DNA of 43,453 nt, taken from Xenococcus sp. PCC 7305. GTDB taxonomy: Bacteria; Cyanobacteriota; Cyanobacteriia; Cyanobacteriales; Xenococcaceae. The stretch covers positions 1 through 43,453 of the forward strand of contig NZ_ALVZ01000183.1 in the NCBI RefSeq assembly GCF_000332055.1. The letters run 5' to 3'. Positions within the stretch are counted from its first letter, which is position 1; each line of letters starts with the position of its first letter. The notes under the pieces are model-generated. The model ran no database searches, had not been told where the DNA came from, and saw only the letters and a list, made by a program, of their open reading frames with translations. Position numbers and translations under genes: made by a program. This document shows, piece by piece, positions 21,101 through 29,460 of this stretch.

Positions 21101-24100
21101 AAAAGCAAGTCGGAGTCGGGAAACTAATTGAGTTGCTAGTAGAGAATGTCCTCCCAAATCAAAGAAATTGTCTTCAATTCCTACATTTTCTACTCCCAAA
21201 AGAAAAGCAAAGATATTGGCAATGATTTCTTCACTGGGTGTTCGGGGTGCGATATATTCTTGTTCTCTGTTAATTTCACCATCTGGTGTTGGTAGTGCTT
21301 TTCGATCTATTTTTCCGTTAGGCGTGACTGGTAAATTTTCTAAGATTACGAAGGCAGAAGGGATCATATATTCTGGTAGCTTCTGTCTGAGAAAATCACG
21401 TAGTTCCTTGATGGTAATTGATTCACGTTCAGTTTCAGTAACTACATAGGCAGTTAAACATTGATTTTCCGGGATATCTTCTCTGGCAATAACTACAGCT
21501 TGTTGAATATGCGAGTGGGTATTAAGAACTGATTCAATTTCTCCTAACTCGATACGAAAACCTCTAATTTTTACTTGGTTATCGATACGTCCTAAATATT
21601 CTATGTTGCTATCGGGTAAATATCGGACTAAATCTCCAGTTTTATATAATTTTCCACTTCCAAAAGGGTTTTTTATAAATTTCTCTGTTGTTAGTGCCGG
21701 TCTATTAAGATAACCTCTAGCTAAACCATCACCACCAATATACAATTCTCCTGCGACACCAATCGGAGTTGGGTTTTGAAATTTATCTAATATAAATGCC
21801 TGAGTATTCGCCAGGGGTTTACCGATTAAAACTTTTTCAGAAGTTGTCAGAGGATAGATTAAACTCCAGATTGTACATTCCGTTGGTCCATATATATTCC
21901 AAACTAATTTGTTTTGAGCTAATAAATATTTAGCTAATTCAGAAGATAATTTTTCCCCAGTAGAAATAATTTTTAATTGTTGAGCTGCCTGCCAATTTAC
22001 AGTTTCCAATAATTTCCAAGTTGCTGGAGTTGCATCAATAATTGTCGCTTTACTTTGGTTAATTATATTTTTTAATTTATCTACATCTTTAATTGTGTCT
22101 TCCGGCGTAATGATTAATTGTGCCCCAGTAATTAGAGGAATAAATATCTCGGCAACGGAAATGTCAAAGGAAAAAGTCGCTAAAGATAGGAGAATATCTT
22201 GAGCAGAAACTTGTAGATAATTGATGATCGTTTGCAGAACATTAGTTACATTAGAGTGAGGTATTTTTACTCCTTTTGGCTTACCTGTTGAACCAGAAGT
22301 ATACATTATATAAGCAAGATTGTCGGGATCTATTTGCCCCAAAATGTCGGCTTCTCTTTCCTTTTCAAAAATATTTGTTTCATCTAAACAGACAATAGTA
22401 GATACTGATAATGGTAATTGGGCTGATAATAAATTTTGAGTTAGTAAAATATTTATTCTCGCATCTTCCATCATTGATTTTAATCTTACAGCAGGATATT
22501 TTGGATCAAGAGGGACGTAAGCTCCTCCGGCTTTTAAGATTCCTAAAAGTCCCACTACCATATCTACTGAACGTTCTACACAAATACCTACTAGTACTTC
22601 TGGTTTTACACCTAATTTTCGTAAATGATGGGCTAATTGATTAGCTTTTTGATTTAATTCTCGGTAGGTTAACTGTTGATTCTTAAAAACTACAGCTACT
22701 GCATCAGGTGTTTTCTCGACTTGTTCTTCAAATAACTGATGAATACATTTATCTTGAGGATAATCTACTCTAGTGTCATTCCACTCTATTAATAATTGAT
22801 GACGTTCTTGTTCGCTCAAAAGAGGAATCTTTGCCACTTCAATTTGAGGATTTTCGACAATTGCTGACAACAAATTCTGAAAATGACCTATCATCCTTTC
22901 AATCGTTGTTTCATCAAATAAATCCACATTATAGTTCCAATAACCAATCAATCCTGACTCGGTTTCAGACATTGAAACTGTTAAATCAAACTTGGCTACT
23001 GTGCTTTCAAGATCTAATTTAGTCAAGGTTAGGTCGGGTAATTCCAATTTACCCATCGGAGCATTTTCCCAACTAAACATTACTTGAAATAGGGGAGAAT
23101 AGCTCAATGACCTTTCCGGTTGTAAGACTTCGACTAATTTCTCAAAAGGTAGATCTTGATTTTCATATGCTTTGAATGTCGTTTCTCTTACTTGTTCGAG
23201 TAATTGTTGAAAACTCAGATGCTCTTGAAATTGAGTTCTCAAGGCTAAAGTATTGACAAAAAAGCCGATTAAAGGTTCAAGTTCGCTATGGTTACGATTG
23301 GCAATCGGAGAACCAACCACAATATCTGACTCTCCGCTATAGCGATATAGTAGGCTGGCAAAGGCAGCATAAAGAGTCATAAATAAGGTCGTATCTGACT
23401 TACGAGACAAAGCTTGCAGCTTCTGAGATAAATCATTACTTAATTGGAAAGATTGAGTTCGACCCTCATAAGTCTGCTCATTGGGACGAGGTCTGTCCGT
23501 TGGCAATTGCAATAATTCTGGTATGTCATGTAATTGCTCTTTCCAGTAGTTGAGTTGATTGTCTAGCGACTCACCATTTAACCATCTCCTTTGCCATATG
23601 GCGAAATCAGCGTATTGAATGGGCAACTCAGATAAGGGATTGGTTTGATCTCTTGCAAAAGCCTGATACAGAGTACTAAGTTCTTGTATAAACACTTCAA
23701 AGGACCATCCATCAAACACAATATGATGTATCAAAAAATGCAATACATATTCTTCTTTCCCCAGCCGAATCAGAATTGCTCTCAGCATGAGGTCAGTAGT
23801 TAAGTCAAAGACAAACTCTGAGGCTTGCTGGAGGGTTGATTGTAAGATGGATGCTTGCTGAGCTGGATTCTGGTCGCTTATATCTATTAATGGCAACTCA
23901 AAATGACTATGATCTATAATCACCTGGGCTGGATTTCCATCCCTTACGATAAATGTTGTTCGCAATGCTTCATGGCGCTCTAGGATCGTTATAAGAGCTC
24001 GCTGTAATTTTTTTACACTTAATAAGCCTTTTAATGATAAAGCCTGAACAATATTATAAACAGGATTTTTTCCTTCTAATTGATCTAAAAACCAAAGTCT

Positions 24101-26182
24101 TTGTTGAGCAAAAGAGAGAGGTAATTCTTGTTCTCTGGAAACAGATTTAATCTTGCAATGAGAATCACTCTGTATTGACGCTGATGCAGTTATATATTTT
24201 CCTAACTCTCCAATGGTAGCTATTTCAAAGAGATAACTTAAAGGTAAATCTAAATAAAAAATATCCCGAATCCTAGAAACGACTTGAGTTGCCGAAAGAG
24301 AGTCACCACCTAGCACCAAAAAGTTATCATTAACTCCTATTTTTTCAATTCCTAAAACCTCCTGCCAAATCTTGGTTAATTTAATCTCGATTTGATTGCG
24401 AGGGGCAATAAAGTCATTAGTATCAAAATCAATCAAATTTTTAGCTTGTTGAAAGCTATAGCACTTAACAATATCTAAATTATTATTGAGTAATTGATTA
24501 CGACAAACATTGCGTTGTATTTTACTGCTAGAAGTTTTAGGAATTGTACCTTGCTTAATCAAAACAACTTTATATACGGCTAATTCATATTCTTGTGCTA
24601 CTGTTTTTTGAATCTCGACAATAACTTCATTAAGATTAATCTTGTTCCTATTTTTTGTTTTTATCTCAGCAACAATGGCTAATTTTTCTAGACCATCAAT
24701 CTCTAGGGAAAAAGCTGCCGATGCATTAGAACGTAATTGTGGATGACATTTTTCAATAGTCCACTCAATATCTTGAGGATAATAATTTTGTCCTCGGATA
24801 ATAATTAAATCTTTTAAACGCCCTGTAACAAATAATTCCCCATCTCTAATAAATCCCAAATCCCCTGTTCTTAAAAATGGACCATCTCCTGTATCTTTCA
24901 CATAACAATGAAAGGTCTGCTTGGTTTCCTCTGGTCGATTCCAATAACCTTGAGCAACTCCTTGACTAGAAACCCAGATTTCACCTACTTTGCTATTGGG
25001 TAATTCAATTAAAGTTTTTGGATCAACAATAATAACTTTAGTATTTGTGAGGGGTTTACCAACTCCTACTAATTTTTGTCCGTTTTCAATCTCAACAATG
25101 CGATTTTCTTTTAATGCTTGAGGGCAAATACTATAATAAGTTGGTTGCTCACTTTTTCTTTTACTCGTTACGAGCAAAGTCGCTTCGGCTAGTCCATAAG
25201 CTGGAGTAAAATTATATGGCTCAAAGTAAAATGGTTGAAAAAACTGAGAAAATTTTTGTATTACCTGATAGTTAATTGGTTCTGCGGCATTTCCTCCATA
25301 GCGCCAACTGCTTAAATCTAGATTACGACATGATTCAACAGAAATCTTTTCTAGACAATAAGCATAAGCAAAATTAGGAGCTTGGGAGTGAGTTGCTTGA
25401 AAATGACTAATGGCTTGTAACCAATTTAAAGGATGTCTAATAAAGCTTAAAGGAGACATTAAATAACAAGGATGACCATTATAAAGAGGTTCTAGCATCC
25501 CTTCGACTAAACCATAGTCATGAAAATAAGGCATCCAATTAACTGTTATACTATCTCTGCTGTAACCACAGGATGCTTGAATATCAGCTAAGTGAAGCAT
25601 TAAGTTTTCATGATTTAACATTACTCCTTTGGGTTGAGAAGTAGAACCAGAAGTATATTGTAAATATGCTAAAGTTTTGCTATTAATCTCTGGCTGAGTC
25701 CATTTTTCTGCCCATTCTTCTTCTATTTCTTCTGTGGAAAATTTGGATATATTATCCCAATTAAATTTATTTATAGCTAATAAAAGTTGATTATTAGTTA
25801 GGCAAATTGTCGCTTGAGCATCATTCGCGATCGATTTTAATCTTGGTATTACTCTTTTTAATCGAGAAGCTTGAGGTGCAGGAGTAGGAATAGCTACCAT
25901 ACCTGCATAAAGACAACCAAAAAACGCTTTTAAAAATTCTAATCCTTGTGGATAGATTAAAATAACTCGATCGCCTGGATTAAATTTAGCTTGTAAATAA
26001 GCTGCGATCGCTCTTGCTTGTCGATCTAATTCCACATAACTTAAAGATTCTTGTACTTGAATTCCATCTATTAAAAAACTATATGCTTTTTTATTTGATT
26101 GATTCTGTTTGCTGTGAAGTATTTCTCTTTGACATCTCCATTGCAAAAGTTCTACCAAAGTATTTAATTGATGTTGGTGCAT
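15149..26182 (-). CDS. FAAL-primed NRPS: FAAL-ACP-C-A-PCP-C-A(MT)-PCP-E
   Basis: The start is placed at the ATG at 26182 (MHQHQLNTLVELL), not the TTG at 26218, because it matches where FAAL proteins begin. About 3677 residues. Domains in order: fatty-acyl-AMP ligase (5-560; TSGSTSQPKG near 180, PYFHDYG and PNFAYAYC motifs); acyl carrier domain (GGDS near 625); C1 (690-1130, HHIVFDGW near 820); A1 (1150-1640); PCP (GGHSLL near 1675); C2 (1740-2170, HHIIADGW near 1872); A2 (2210 onward); methyltransferase inserted late in A2 (VLEIGCGTG near 2720); PCP (GGDS near 3155); epimerase (3190-3660; HHLVVDGVSW, EGHGRE, RTIGWFTS, GVGYG, FNYLGQFD). The hand-read A2 code D-A-W-T-I-A-A-V-C-(K) is Phe type. 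The A1 code, D-I-A-D-I-T-I-I-W-(K), I cannot assign. It activates a fatty acid and builds acyl-X-(N-Me-D-Phe) for the next protein, 73 bp downstream. Confidence 0.9.
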   Translation of the reverse strand: MHQHQLNTLVELLQWRCQREILHSKQNQSNKKAYSFLIDGIQVQESLSYVELDRQARAIAAYLQAKFNPGDRVILIYPQGLEFLKAFFGCLYAGMVAIPTPAPQASRLKRVIPRLKSIANDAQATICLTNNQLLLAINKFNWDNISKFSTEEIEEEWAEKWTQPEINSKTLAYLQYTSGSTSQPKGVMLNHENLMLHLADIQASCGYSRDSITVNWMPYFHDYGLVEGMLEPLYNGHPCYLMSPLSFIRHPLNWLQAISHFQATHSQAPNFAYAYCLEKISVESCRNLDLSSWRYGGNAAEPINYQVIQKFSQFFQPFYFEPYNFTPAYGLAEATLLVTSKRKSEQPTYYSICPQALKENRIVEIENGQKLVGVGKPLTNTKVIIVDPKTLIELPNSKVGEIWVSSQGVAQGYWNRPEETKQTFHCYVKDTGDGPFLRTGDLGFIRDGELFVTGRLKDLIIIRGQNYYPQDIEWTIEKCHPQLRSNASAAFSLEIDGLEKLAIVAEIKTKNRNKINLNEVIVEIQKTVAQEYELAVYKVVLIKQGTIPKTSSSKIQRNVCRNQLLNNNLDIVKCYSFQQAKNLIDFDTNDFIAPRNQIEIKLTKIWQEVLGIEKIGVNDNFLVLGGDSLSATQVVSRIRDIFYLDLPLSYLFEIATIGELGKYITASASIQSDSHCKIKSVSREQELPLSFAQQRLWFLDQLEGKNPVYNIVQALSLKGLLSVKKLQRALITILERHEALRTTFIVRDGNPAQVIIDHSHFELPLIDISDQNPAQQASILQSTLQQASEFVFDLTTDLMLRAILIRLGKEEYVLHFLIHHIVFDGWSFEVFIQELSTLYQAFARDQTNPLSELPIQYADFAIWQRRWLNGESLDNQLNYWKEQLHDIPELLQLPTDRPRPNEQTYEGRTQSFQLSNDLSQKLQALSRKSDTTLFMTLYAAFASLLYRYSGESDIVVGSPIANRNHSELEPLIGFFVNTLALRTQFQEHLSFQQLLEQVRETTFKAYENQDLPFEKLVEVLQPERSLSYSPLFQVMFSWENAPMGKLELPDLTLTKLDLESTVAKFDLTVSMSETESGLIGYWNYNVDLFDETTIERMIGHFQNLLSAIVENPQIEVAKIPLLSEQERHQLLIEWNDTRVDYPQDKCIHQLFEEQVEKTPDAVAVVFKNQQLTYRELNQKANQLAHHLRKLGVKPEVLVGICVERSVDMVVGLLGILKAGGAYVPLDPKYPAVRLKSMMEDARINILLTQNLLSAQLPLSVSTIVCLDETNIFEKEREADILGQIDPDNLAYIMYTSGSTGKPKGVKIPHSNVTNVLQTIINYLQVSAQDILLSLATFSFDISVAEIFIPLITGAQLIITPEDTIKDVDKLKNIINQSKATIIDATPATWKLLETVNWQAAQQLKIISTGEKLSSELAKYLLAQNKLVWNIYGPTECTIWSLIYPLTTSEKVLIGKPLANTQAFILDKFQNPTPIGVAGELYIGGDGLARGYLNRPALTTEKFIKNPFGSGKLYKTGDLVRYLPDSNIEYLGRIDNQVKIRGFRIELGEIESVLNTHSHIQQAVVIAREDIPENQCLTAYVVTETERESITIKELRDFLRQKLPEYMIPSAFVILENLPVTPNGKIDRKALPTPDGEINREQEYIAPRTPSEEIIANIFAFLLGVENVGIEDNFFDLGGHSLLATQLVSRLRLAFEVEIPLREIFSSPSVAQLEQTITNLRTVSRGLTLPPIQPRTDQKQLPLSWAQERLWFLDQLEGASAIYNMPWAFRLSGDLDLRSLQQALSEILCRHEILRTSFPNVNGRPRQVIDSQGTLNINLIDLQDLQGKEKETRLQKLLQEEVAILFKLNIASLIRCTVLQLDSEEYVLLLNLHHIIADGWSMGVLIKELSTLYQAFTEGEVSPLPDLTIQYADFTLWQRKWLSEDVLATQLNYWKQQLQGAPELLQLPTDRARPTLQTYKGHTQSFTLNNDLTQKLQTLSRESDTTLFMTLYAAFASLLYRYSGQSDIVIGSGIANRNQREIEPLIGFFVNALALRTKFAENLSFEQLLAQVRETALKAYENQDVPFEQVVEALQPERALSHSPLFQVAFVLQNTPEGEWQLPNVTVTPFIPERVTTKFDLTVSMSQTVSGLVGSWEYSTDLFDRETIERMAAHFQNLFFAIVENPQLPVAKIPLLSELERNQLLLGWNDTKANYPQDKYIHQLFEEQVSKTPNQIAVVFEEQELTYQELNNKANQMAHYLQSFGVEPEILVGLCAERSLEMIVGILGILKAGAAYVPLDPNYPPARLSHILLDSGVEFLLTQESLESALPANQAQVIYLDTDWWKIEQQSEKNLDSRSNVESHYLAYVIYTSGSTGQPKGVAIEHRSLCNLAQTQKKLFDLNHTSRVLQFASLSFDASVWEIFMALTSGASLILARACELIPGDDLQRILAQYSITHLTLPPSSLAVLPNNEFPALNYLIVAGESCSKELVDRWSIGRHFFNAYGPTESTVCATIAEINDVREKITIGHPIANTQIHILDSHRQLVPVGVSGEIYIGGDGLARGYLNRPKLTSEKFITNPFENGKRLYKTGDLARYLPDGNIEFIDRIDNQVKIRGFRIELGEIESTLNSHPQIQKAVVIARKDIFSNQRLIAYLVSESKNLSKAENSIQRSQIEQWQQLYDELYSESEEIEKPNYNTIGWKSSYSGEQIPQEQMRKWVDSTVKQILKGQPKHVLEIGCGTGMLLLQIASHCLSYCGTDFSRGALDYIEQQIQQLGDTYSHVSLIQKPAHDFSDIEKGKFDTVILNSVVQYFPSIDYLVEVLQNAVNTLSQGGLIFIGDVRSFPLLETFHIATKFTQASDSLTIDQFRKQIENSINQEEELAIAPDFFLALQNHLPQIKDVQIQLKPGDYQNELTKFRYDVTLYVDNYKSSTVAPEWLDYGEDGLNLSGIKQILGDNSPEVIGIKKIPNARLQKEVALVKLISNSLGEVTIAQLRNTWENQQQVGIEPDDLWRLQEKLPYEIYINWSGNAADGHYDAVLLKRESSSSSTSTSTSTSHKILPNWEANYEVKAWNAYANNPLKQQFNRHLVLQLPKFLEPRLPEYMIPPDFVLLESLPTTPSGKVDRQALPSPDGEIIREHKYVAPSTDIEQTLIDVWQELLLLKKVSIHDNFFEIGGDSILSIQVVSHAKNAGIQITTKQIFQNQTIAELAQVANTSIKISPNQGLVTGAAPLTPIQHWFFTYHKEDVNHFNQSFLLQIPQDTNPQLLQKAVAKLLEHHDALRLRFITQESLYQQINLGCDDNIPFSVVDLSTIPKSEQTKTLEEIAGKYQTRLNISSGPIMQVVMFNLGYEDNARLLIIIHHLVVDGVSWRILLSDLSTIYQQLIAQQSIQLAPKSISFIDWANKLNQFANSQIIQAELDYWLHQSWYKVTPIPRDYPILSQENTVANTATYILKLDREETSKLIGSVKEAYNTQINDILLSALAISLAEWTGSSTLSIDLEGHGREELFEDIDISRTIGWFTSLFPVLLALPREQKIGSIIKSIKEQLRSIPHHGVGYGILRYLCQNQKFQEQIQKIPTSEINFNYLGQFDQIQTTTSWKFAPESTGTNQSLKLYREYLLSINCLVIGGEFQMHWSYSNQIHRHSTVEKLAQSYREKIKLIIRHCQSDDAFGYTPSDFPDIQIDQSELDSLLDFIG
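17078..17113 (-). repeat. In-frame hexanucleotide tandem repeat inside the NRPS
   Basis: Six hexamers in a row (on the plus strand four GGTAGA then two GCTAGA) encode a Ser/Thr linker between the methyltransferase and the rest of the A2 domain. A unit of six keeps the frame at any copy number, so length can vary without breaking the enzyme. Confidence 0.85.
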
Positions 26183-26510
26183 ATTGATGATTTTAGATTG
26201 TAGATTAATCAAGAACAAAAATTGACGATTTCATTAAAGACACTGGATAGCTCTTTGATAGATAAGGTTAATACGATTGATATTGCAGACCAGTCAGATA
26301 AATGCCCAAGGCACGATAATAACCAAAAATTTTTATTGGAGAAAATCAAGAAAATATCGATAAATAAGTAGCGGCAGAAGATATTTAACAGTAAAAGGAT
26401 TAAGGAAAAATTTATAAACTAGACTCAATTACAACTTAGATCTTTATAGTTGGCAGTTTTAGACGGTTGGCAATATAACTGAAAATGAAAATAATTAAGA
26501 TTTTAAGAAC
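26183..26510. promoter_or_regulatory. Divergent intergenic region between the NRPS operon and the VCBS/UnbV gene
   Basis: This stretch must carry the promoters of both divergent units. I see no gene, no copy of the repeated 8-N12-8 motif and no clear long palindrome. TTTATAAACT near 26410-26420 could serve as a -10 region for the rightward gene, without a convincing -35. Confidence 0.3.
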
Positions 26511-28079
26511 ATGAGTATCCAATTTACTTCTATCAATAGCCGTGATTCTGGGATTAATCACATTTCTGATAACCTTCCAGGACCACCTATGGGAGGAAAT
26601 AATCCTGGTGCGGCAGCATCTGATTATGATAACGATGGTTGGGTTGACTTATATGTAACTAGACGCAATGCCCCTGACATCTTGTATCGGAACAATGGAG
26701 ATGGCACATTTACAGATGTTACTTTATCTTCGGGAATTAATCGGGTAACGGACTCTAATGGTGCTGCCTTTGCGGATATTGACAATGATGGCGACCAAGA
26801 TCTATACGTAACTACCGCAAAAAATGAGCGATACTATTTATACATCAACAATGGTAAAGGTTTTTTTGAGGAACAAGCTATTCCCCGTAATGTCGCTCTC
26901 AATATCAATAACGAAGACATTTTGCAGAGAACTCGTTTTGGGAATGGTATTGCTTTTGGAGACTATGACAAAGACGGATATCTAGATATCCATGCGAATG
27001 AATGGGATTCCCCTGAGCATTTCAATACAAGATTATTGCGCAACCTTGGTGATTTCCAGCCTGGCTATTTTGAGGATACTACCGAAGCTGCGGGGGTAGA
27101 TGTTCCTAATGTTTTCGCCTTTGCTTCTCATTTCACAGATCTCGATAGCGATGGCTATCAAGATTTAGTTATTTCGGGGGACTACGCTACGAGTAAACTC
27201 TTCTGGAATAACGGAGATGGTACTTTTACTGATGGTACGACTGATGCTGGTGTCGGAACCGATGAGAATGGCATGGGGTTAACAGTTGGAGACTATGACG
27301 GGGATGGAAAACTCGATATTTTCATAACTTCTATTTACTACGAAAATGGAACCCCTTATGACTTATTTCCTGACTTGCCTTATGACTATGACTTTTGGCT
27401 CGGAGATACGGGAAATCGACTTTTTCGTAATGAAGGAAATCGGACATTTTCAGACCAGACTGATGCTGTAGGTGTTAGAGATGGCGGTTGGGGTTGGGGT
27501 ACTAATTTTTTCGATTTTGACAATGATGGCGATCTCGATCTCGCTATGACTAATGGTTTCATTCTTAATCATCTTCCAGATGACTATGATAATCCCCATC
27601 TTGATGACCCAATGCGACTTTGGCGCAATGATAATGGTTTTTTCACTGAGATTGCTACTTCATCTGGAGTTACTGATACAGGTTTGGGGCAAGGACTTTT
27701 AACCTTTGATTATGATAACGATGGCGATTTAGATATGTTTGTCACTAATAATGGTTCTGATCCATTGCTGTATCGCAATGATAGTGAAAATACTAACGAT
27801 TGGTTGAAAGTCAAAACTCAAGGTACAGTTTCTAATGCAGATGGTGTTGGTGCTGTTGTTACAGTAGTAGCAACGGAAGATGGGCCAGAGCAAATTAGGG
27901 AAATTTCTGCGAGTTCTGATTATTTGGGGCAAAGCGAGATCACAGCTCATTTCGGATTAGGAGATTTGCCAAATGACTTAGTTCATCAAGTTCGGATTCA
28001 ATGGCCCAGTGGGATTATTCAAGAATTTGATAATGTATCTGCTAATCAAATGTTAACGATTGTCGAATCTGGATTTTAG
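26511..28079 (+). CDS. VCBS/FG-GAP repeat protein with C-terminal ASPIC/UnbV domain (CRTAC1-like)
   Basis: The 522-residue protein carries at least seven calcium-loop repeats of the form DxDxDGxxD (for example DYDNDGWVD, DIDNDGDQD, DYDKDGYLD, DLDSDGYQD, DYDGDGKLD, DFDNDGDLD, DYDNDGDLD). They fit an integrin-like beta-propeller of FG-GAP/VCBS type. The last about 90 residues (ADGVGAVVTV, then SASSDYLGQSE and VRIQWPSG) match the ASPIC/UnbV domain of CRTAC1 proteins. Such proteins are usually extracellular, but I see no signal peptide here, so export would need another route, such as a type I system. Function is unknown. It is divergent from the lipopeptide NRPS with 328 bp between, so shared control is possible but unproven. 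Confidence 0.85.
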   Translation: MSIQFTSINSRDSGINHISDNLPGPPMGGNNPGAAASDYDNDGWVDLYVTRRNAPDILYRNNGDGTFTDVTLSSGINRVTDSNGAAFADIDNDGDQDLYVTTAKNERYYLYINNGKGFFEEQAIPRNVALNINNEDILQRTRFGNGIAFGDYDKDGYLDIHANEWDSPEHFNTRLLRNLGDFQPGYFEDTTEAAGVDVPNVFAFASHFTDLDSDGYQDLVISGDYATSKLFWNNGDGTFTDGTTDAGVGTDENGMGLTVGDYDGDGKLDIFITSIYYENGTPYDLFPDLPYDYDFWLGDTGNRLFRNEGNRTFSDQTDAVGVRDGGWGWGTNFFDFDNDGDLDLAMTNGFILNHLPDDYDNPHLDDPMRLWRNDNGFFTEIATSSGVTDTGLGQGLLTFDYDNDGDLDMFVTNNGSDPLLYRNDSENTNDWLKVKTQGTVSNADGVGAVVTVVATEDGPEQIREISASSDYLGQSEITAHFGLGDLPNDLVHQVRIQWPSGIIQEFDNVSANQMLTIVESGF

Positions 28080-28119
28080 ACTAACTTAGCGTTGCGACAG
28101 CAAACGACTTTGTTGGCAA

Positions 28120-28138
28120 TGTGTACATTTTGTTCGCA
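28120..28138. promoter_or_regulatory. 19-bp near-palindrome, copy 3 (TGTGTACATTTTGTTCGCA)
   Basis: Two mismatches from the copies at 6995 and 9213. It lies 40 bp after the VCBS gene stop and 59 bp before inverted repeat C, between convergent genes. Confidence 0.45.
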
Positions 28139-28197
28139 TTTTCTCTAAAGTATCTGAATGTTGCGCGATCGCAGATTGACATTATAAACTGATCAAA

Positions 28198-28225
28198 ATG
28201 TGTCAAGATTAAATTTATGACACAT
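28198..28225. promoter_or_regulatory. 8-N12-8 inverted repeat, copy C (perfect, extends to 9 bp)
   Basis: ATGTGTCA, 12 bases, TGACACAT; adding one base at each end still pairs. Its left flank (AAACTGATCA) resembles that of copy F (AAACTCGATCA). It could fold as a 9-bp RNA hairpin between two convergent genes, so a weak terminator is the alternative to an operator. Confidence 0.55.
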
Positions 28226-28280
28226 TTATTACATATTTATTACTTTTCCTATTGTAAGTACTTTTCTATAAAAACAAAAA

Positions 28281-29336
28281 TTAATTAGCCAATTGAGAGT
28301 AACGATGGTTGTCTATCTTGTCGAATGTGCCATTGTAAGCAAAGTTTTTCACCATATCTGCATTAAAGAAATCGTGGGGAAATCCAAGTTCAATCTTGCT
28401 TACTTCGTCTAATTGCTGAATTTGTTCTGAAGACAATTTAAGATCAATACATTTAAGATTATCCTCAACATGAGATACTTTTCTCGCACCGATAATCGGA
28501 ATTACGCCTTTACTTAGTAACCAAGCCAAAGCAACTTGAGAAGAACTAGTGCCGATTTGTTCGGCAACTTTATCTACTGTTTGAGCGATTTTAGTATTGC
28601 GATCGCTTTTGTCAACAAAACCCTCCATCATTTCACTATCTAATCTTCTCTCTTCCCCTGTCGTATTCCCTTGAGTATATTTTCCCGTTAGCCAACCACT
28701 AGCCAAAGGCGACCAAGCAGTCACACCAATATCCAAAGTATGAGCCATTGGTAAGAGTTCTCTTTCAGGAGTGCGTTGAATCAGACTATATTCAATCTGT
28801 AAACCAATAAACTGTGTCCAACCTCTCCACTCAGCTAAAGTATTACATTGAGCCACAATCCAAGCAGGAGCATCAGAAATTCCGATATACAAAACTTTTC
28901 CCGATCGCACCAAATCATCGAATGCTCGCATAACCTCTTCAGGTGGAGTCATAAAATCCCAGATATGTAGCCATAAAACATCGATATAGTCAGTATTGAG
29001 GCGTTTGAGACTAGCTTCTACCGACTGCACCATACTTTTACGCTGATTACCACTACCGTTAGGATTTCCATCCCCTAAACCATTACTATATTTAGTAGCT
29101 AATACAACTTCATCTCTTTGGTCAGTAATAAACTCGCCGAGAAATTGTTCGCTAGTGCCATTGGTATAGATATTTGCTGTATCGATAAAGTTTCCCCCAG
29201 CTTCGCGAAAAGCATCGTAGATTGCCTTACTTTCTTCTTTAGATGAACCCCAACCCCAGTCTTCACCAAAAGTCATTGTACCCAGACAGAGTTCTGATAC
29301 TCTAAGTCCGCTTTTTCCCAGTAGTTTATATTGCAT
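28281..29336 (-). CDS. Aldo/keto reductase
   Basis: The 351-residue protein has the (beta/alpha)8 aldo-keto reductase pattern, opening KLGKSGLRVSELCLGTM-like with LLGKSGLRVSELCLGTMTF. The catalytic tetrad is present: Asp in FIDTANIY, the Tyr four residues on, Lys in ATKYS and His in WLHIWD. The NADPH-binding end (IIGARKVSHVEDNL) is also intact. The closest type is the YajO/Gfo-like potassium-channel-beta branch (AKR11-13), which reduces aldehydes and ketones with NADPH. The substrate is unknown. It is transcribed alone, convergent with the VCBS gene and divergent from the DUF4437 gene about 125 bp away. Confidence 0.92.
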   Translation of the reverse strand: MQYKLLGKSGLRVSELCLGTMTFGEDWGWGSSKEESKAIYDAFREAGGNFIDTANIYTNGTSEQFLGEFITDQRDEVVLATKYSNGLGDGNPNGSGNQRKSMVQSVEASLKRLNTDYIDVLWLHIWDFMTPPEEVMRAFDDLVRSGKVLYIGISDAPAWIVAQCNTLAEWRGWTQFIGLQIEYSLIQRTPERELLPMAHTLDIGVTAWSPLASGWLTGKYTQGNTTGEERRLDSEMMEGFVDKSDRNTKIAQTVDKVAEQIGTSSSQVALAWLLSKGVIPIIGARKVSHVEDNLKCIDLKLSSEQIQQLDEVSKIELGFPHDFFNADMVKNFAYNGTFDKIDNHRYSQLAN

Positions 29337-29460
29337 AATTATTTCTACTTTTAAAATATAATAGTTGCCCCTTTTAACTTTACAAAAGCTGAATAAAAAT
29401 TTCTTGAAAACTCTTGCCTAATTTTTTAATGTCAAACCTATAGACTGATTTCAAACCTAA

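Noticed and set aside
26183-26218. NRPS start at the TTG at 26218
   Set aside because: The extra 12 residues are not FAAL-like, and the ATG at 26182 fits the family's start.
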